Of a stretch of 64,000 bases of DNA, positions 61,236-64,000 are shown one piece after another. The notes under the pieces are model-generated. The model was not told the origin of the DNA and did no database searches. It saw nothing but the letters and a program-made list of their open reading frames with translations. Source of the stretch: Leucaena leucocephala (lineage: Eukaryota > Streptophyta > Magnoliopsida > Fabales > Fabaceae); NCBI GenBank assembly GCA_037074615.1, contig CM073546.1, positions 10,347,501 through 10,411,500 on the forward strand, in the 5' to 3' direction. The translations under genes and the position numbers were made by a program. Positions within the stretch are counted from its first letter, which is position 1. Each line of letters begins with the position of its first letter.

Positions 61236-64000
61236 TGTCATATCCCCAATTTTCTTACCTGATGTACATGTACAGTTATATCAAAATGGATATGAGATTA
61301 TTTGAATAAACTGTATTAGATTAAGAAAGGAAAGAAAGGGATTATGAACTAAGGAAGTTTTAGGGACCAAAACATAAATTCGAAAAGGTTGAAGGCAAAA
61401 AGTTGAAGTAGAAATAAAAGTTAGGCCAAAAGTAGTAATTTTCAAAAGTTAAGAGACTTAAATGTAATTAAGTAAAAAGTTTAAGGGCAAAATTATAATT
61501 ATAGAAAGTTTAGCCGAAGAGGTTTAGAACTACTCAGAAGTATTTCAGTCCCATATTCCATCAGTAAATAGAGGAAGTTATGCTGGTTAATCTAGCATGA
61601 TACATAAATTTTATTAGGGCTCCAGACAGTAGATATTTATCAGTATGTAAGCCTGGATAGACTGAGATTAGATGAACTCATATATAGGCCCATGATGTCA
61701 CCAAGGAGGACCCAAAACGCAGGGTACCTGTTTATTAGTAGAGAGGGCCAGTGTCCAGAAAAAGTGTAAAATTACGAAAATGCCCCTATATAGCCAGATT
61801 GTACTAGAGATAGATAGAGGGCATTTTGGTCATATGGGATAGGCCAAAAACATGCAGTGTAGTATAAAGATGATTATTTAGAGCTAGTATACACCCTAAG
61901 GCAGTATAAAGAGGTGTGAAATGACAATTATGCCCTTAGGGTTAATATAGTGCAAGACAGTGGACCAAAGGCATTTCAGTCATTTCCTAAGGGATCTGTA
62001 ATTAAGTACTGAATCAGTACAAGTATGTCAATAGTAGGAAGAATCCGGATAATGGATTTAATGTTAGAAAGCATATTATGGAATCTAAGAAAAATTAGAT
62101 TTATAAAATAGTCCGATTTTTGGGGAATCGGACTGAGCCAATATCGGATTGGACTATAATTTTTCTAAAAATTTCTTCCCATATAAATGGTGCCACATAA
62201 CCCCCATGAGTTGTCCCTTGTGATTTCATGGATGATGCATAATTCTTCTTTTTGAAAAAGTTAAATCTAAGATTAAATCTGAGCCTTTATATCAAATAGT
62301 TCACAAAGTAATCTTGGCCATTGATTTTCCATAAAATTTTCTATAAATACAGCCTCAAATCTGGTTCAAAACCATGAGCTCATGAACCTTGGGGAAACTC
62401 TTGCAAAATGGAAACTCAAGCTAAGACAAAGAAAATTCAAGATACTAAAGTTCAAGCAAGCTAGAGATTAAAGGTAAACAATCTATCCTAGCTTATTTTC
62501 CTTTGATTTGGGAGCTTGAAGGGATTATATGGGGAAAAGTTGAATTTTCTCTAAGGTGTTATGCTGCCCAAAAACCTTAGATGAAAGGGAAAAGAATAAA
62601 TTAAAGTTAAAGACATGTGATTGAAGCTTAAACAAACTAAGTAAGTGATTGGTTCTCGAATCAAATTGATATTCTTGACTTTGTCATGGATGAACCTGTT
62701 CTGTCTGCACTGTTCATGATGGAAGGAAATAGAATCTCAATGATTTAATGCTTCCATTTAATTTAATGCACTCTCCATATTATAGTTTTTGAAATTATTC
62801 TCTATTATTGTTCACACACATGAACAGTGATTTGAATTTCATGATTTTGATACTTCCAATAGTTTTAAAATTAAAAATTGTGTGGGAAAAATAGAGAAAC
62901 AAGTATGGGAAGCATTAGAACTAAAATGAGAATTTTTGAAAGAATTGTATGCATATGTGTGGTTCTATTCAGCAAGCCATGAAGGAGCTAGAATTTCATG
63001 ATTCTAATCTCATAAATGGATTCAAAAGAAGAAATTATGTGGGGTAAAGTTAAGACATCAATTGGTTCAAGAGCCAAGTGGATTAGTGAAGATTAGAGAA
63101 AGTTATGATAATAAAGAGTGTATCAAGGTTAGTCTTGAACATTGTTGGAGTTCATGGGTCCTAATGAATTATGTGATGAATATGAATGCTTTTAGGACCT
63201 TGAAACATCCAAGAAGATGTTAGGAAGTAATTGACATAAAGGCTTCATGGTTGGAAAGCTAGGAAGCAAGTGCAAAAGATCAAGAGGAAAGCTTAAGTGC
63301 AAGGTAGTGAACTTACCTCTTTATGTGCTTGATGTGGTATGCTTATGTGTTGACATGTATATGATATTTGAATGATGTTGTGACATGATAAATGATGTTG
63401 AATCCATTGCGAATAACATGTTTTCCATGGCCATGCATTTTATGTAAAAGTATATAGCATGATTGCATGTCACTAATCAAAGAAAGTTTAATGAAATTAC
63501 ATATCATGCATTAGAATCCATCTTACATATTTAAGTGGTAATGTTTGCTACTGAGATTCCCTAGAATCTCACTCTTCCATAACCAAACAATTTAGGGCAA
63601 GCACGATGGAAAATGTATGTATGGAGAAGAGCTAAAGAATGGAAGTAGTTGAATCTTAGTATATGTTATAAATTATCTATGTATGTAAATGTCATGTAAG
63701 GTGTCCATTTATGTGTTGAAACTATTTGTAATAATTATGGCATATGTACATGATGTATATGAATATTGAGAAGCTTATTTGATGGCTTATACATGCTGGA
63801 ACAATTATTGAAAGTGAAAGAAAATAAGCTGAAATGCTAAAAATGTATGTCCTAAAGCAGTTTTGTTGTGGCTTCAATTTGACCTAGCAAATGAAGGAAT
63901 TATTTCACAAAATCTTGCAAAAGTGTAGCACAGTAGAATATTTCATTTGGATGTGTATATCAAGAGAAATGAATTTCCAAAATAAGGGACTAGAATTTTT
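61236..64000 (+). repeat. Gypsy LTR running off the window end
   Basis: It starts TGTCATATCCCC, with a U3 deletion near 61640. It has a TATA box at 62341-62349, a leader beginning ATGAACCTTGGGGAAACTC, a donor-like AAAGGTAAAC near 62472 and the stem-loop at 63553-63570. It is mosaic: the head is like the Tekay-like LTR, the part after the TATA box like the second subfamily. The right end lies outside the window. Confidence 0.72.

Overview
This window reads as repeat-dense, gene-poor DNA from a eudicot plant nuclear genome. It is very AT-rich. Every coding trace I can recognise belongs to a plant LTR retrotransposon (Ty1/copia or Ty3/gypsy), and I find no host gene, tRNA gene or intact rRNA gene. 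The copia primer site matches plant initiator tRNA-Met, and the LTRs and pol motifs are plant types. The species cannot be fixed from the sequence alone.

Layout. 1-2396 has no recognisable gene. 2397-6211 is the 3' part of a decayed SIRE/Maximus-like copia element: an RT-RNase H remnant, then about 850 bp packed with TTATCGATAA-type dyads, then a broken extra ORF. 6374-15091 is a patchwork of long Ty3/gypsy LTRs in both orientations, one split by a 1,993-bp solo copia LTR with a TATAT target-site duplication. 15092-25142 holds two decayed, oppositely oriented gag-bearing gypsy internal regions separated by LTR pieces. Both carry a segment resembling the 3' half of 5S rRNA. 25142-31762 is more nested LTRs, including an almost clean 2.8-kb solo LTR. 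31763-38340 appears to be a second copy of the 'palindrome cluster plus extra ORF' arrangement, broken up by LTR pieces. 38900-40743 and 54335-55835 are the 3' internal region and 3' LTR of an Athila/Tat-like gypsy element, split by a full-length copia element.

The best-resolved structure is the nest at 40744-54334. It is an Angela-like copia element with both LTRs, a tRNA-Met primer site, decayed gag and pol, a polypurine tract and GGTTC target-site duplications. Its 3' LTR was later hit by a Tekay/Del-like chromovirus derivative (47795-51996, duplication ATGAC) and a 694-bp hAT-type non-autonomous DNA transposon (53621-54314, duplication GTGTCTTC). LTR mismatches agree with this order: 6/105 for the outer pair and 2/112 for the inner pair. 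A second truncated Tekay-like element, a stray Athila/Tat-like LTR end, an antisense extra-ORF remnant and another long LTR fill 55836-64000.

None of these elements looks able to transpose unaided. The most unusual signals are not genes. They are the dense short-dyad clusters linked to the extra ORF, the 5S-like segment inside gag-only gypsy elements, and an LTR stem-loop that keeps its pairing through compensatory changes.
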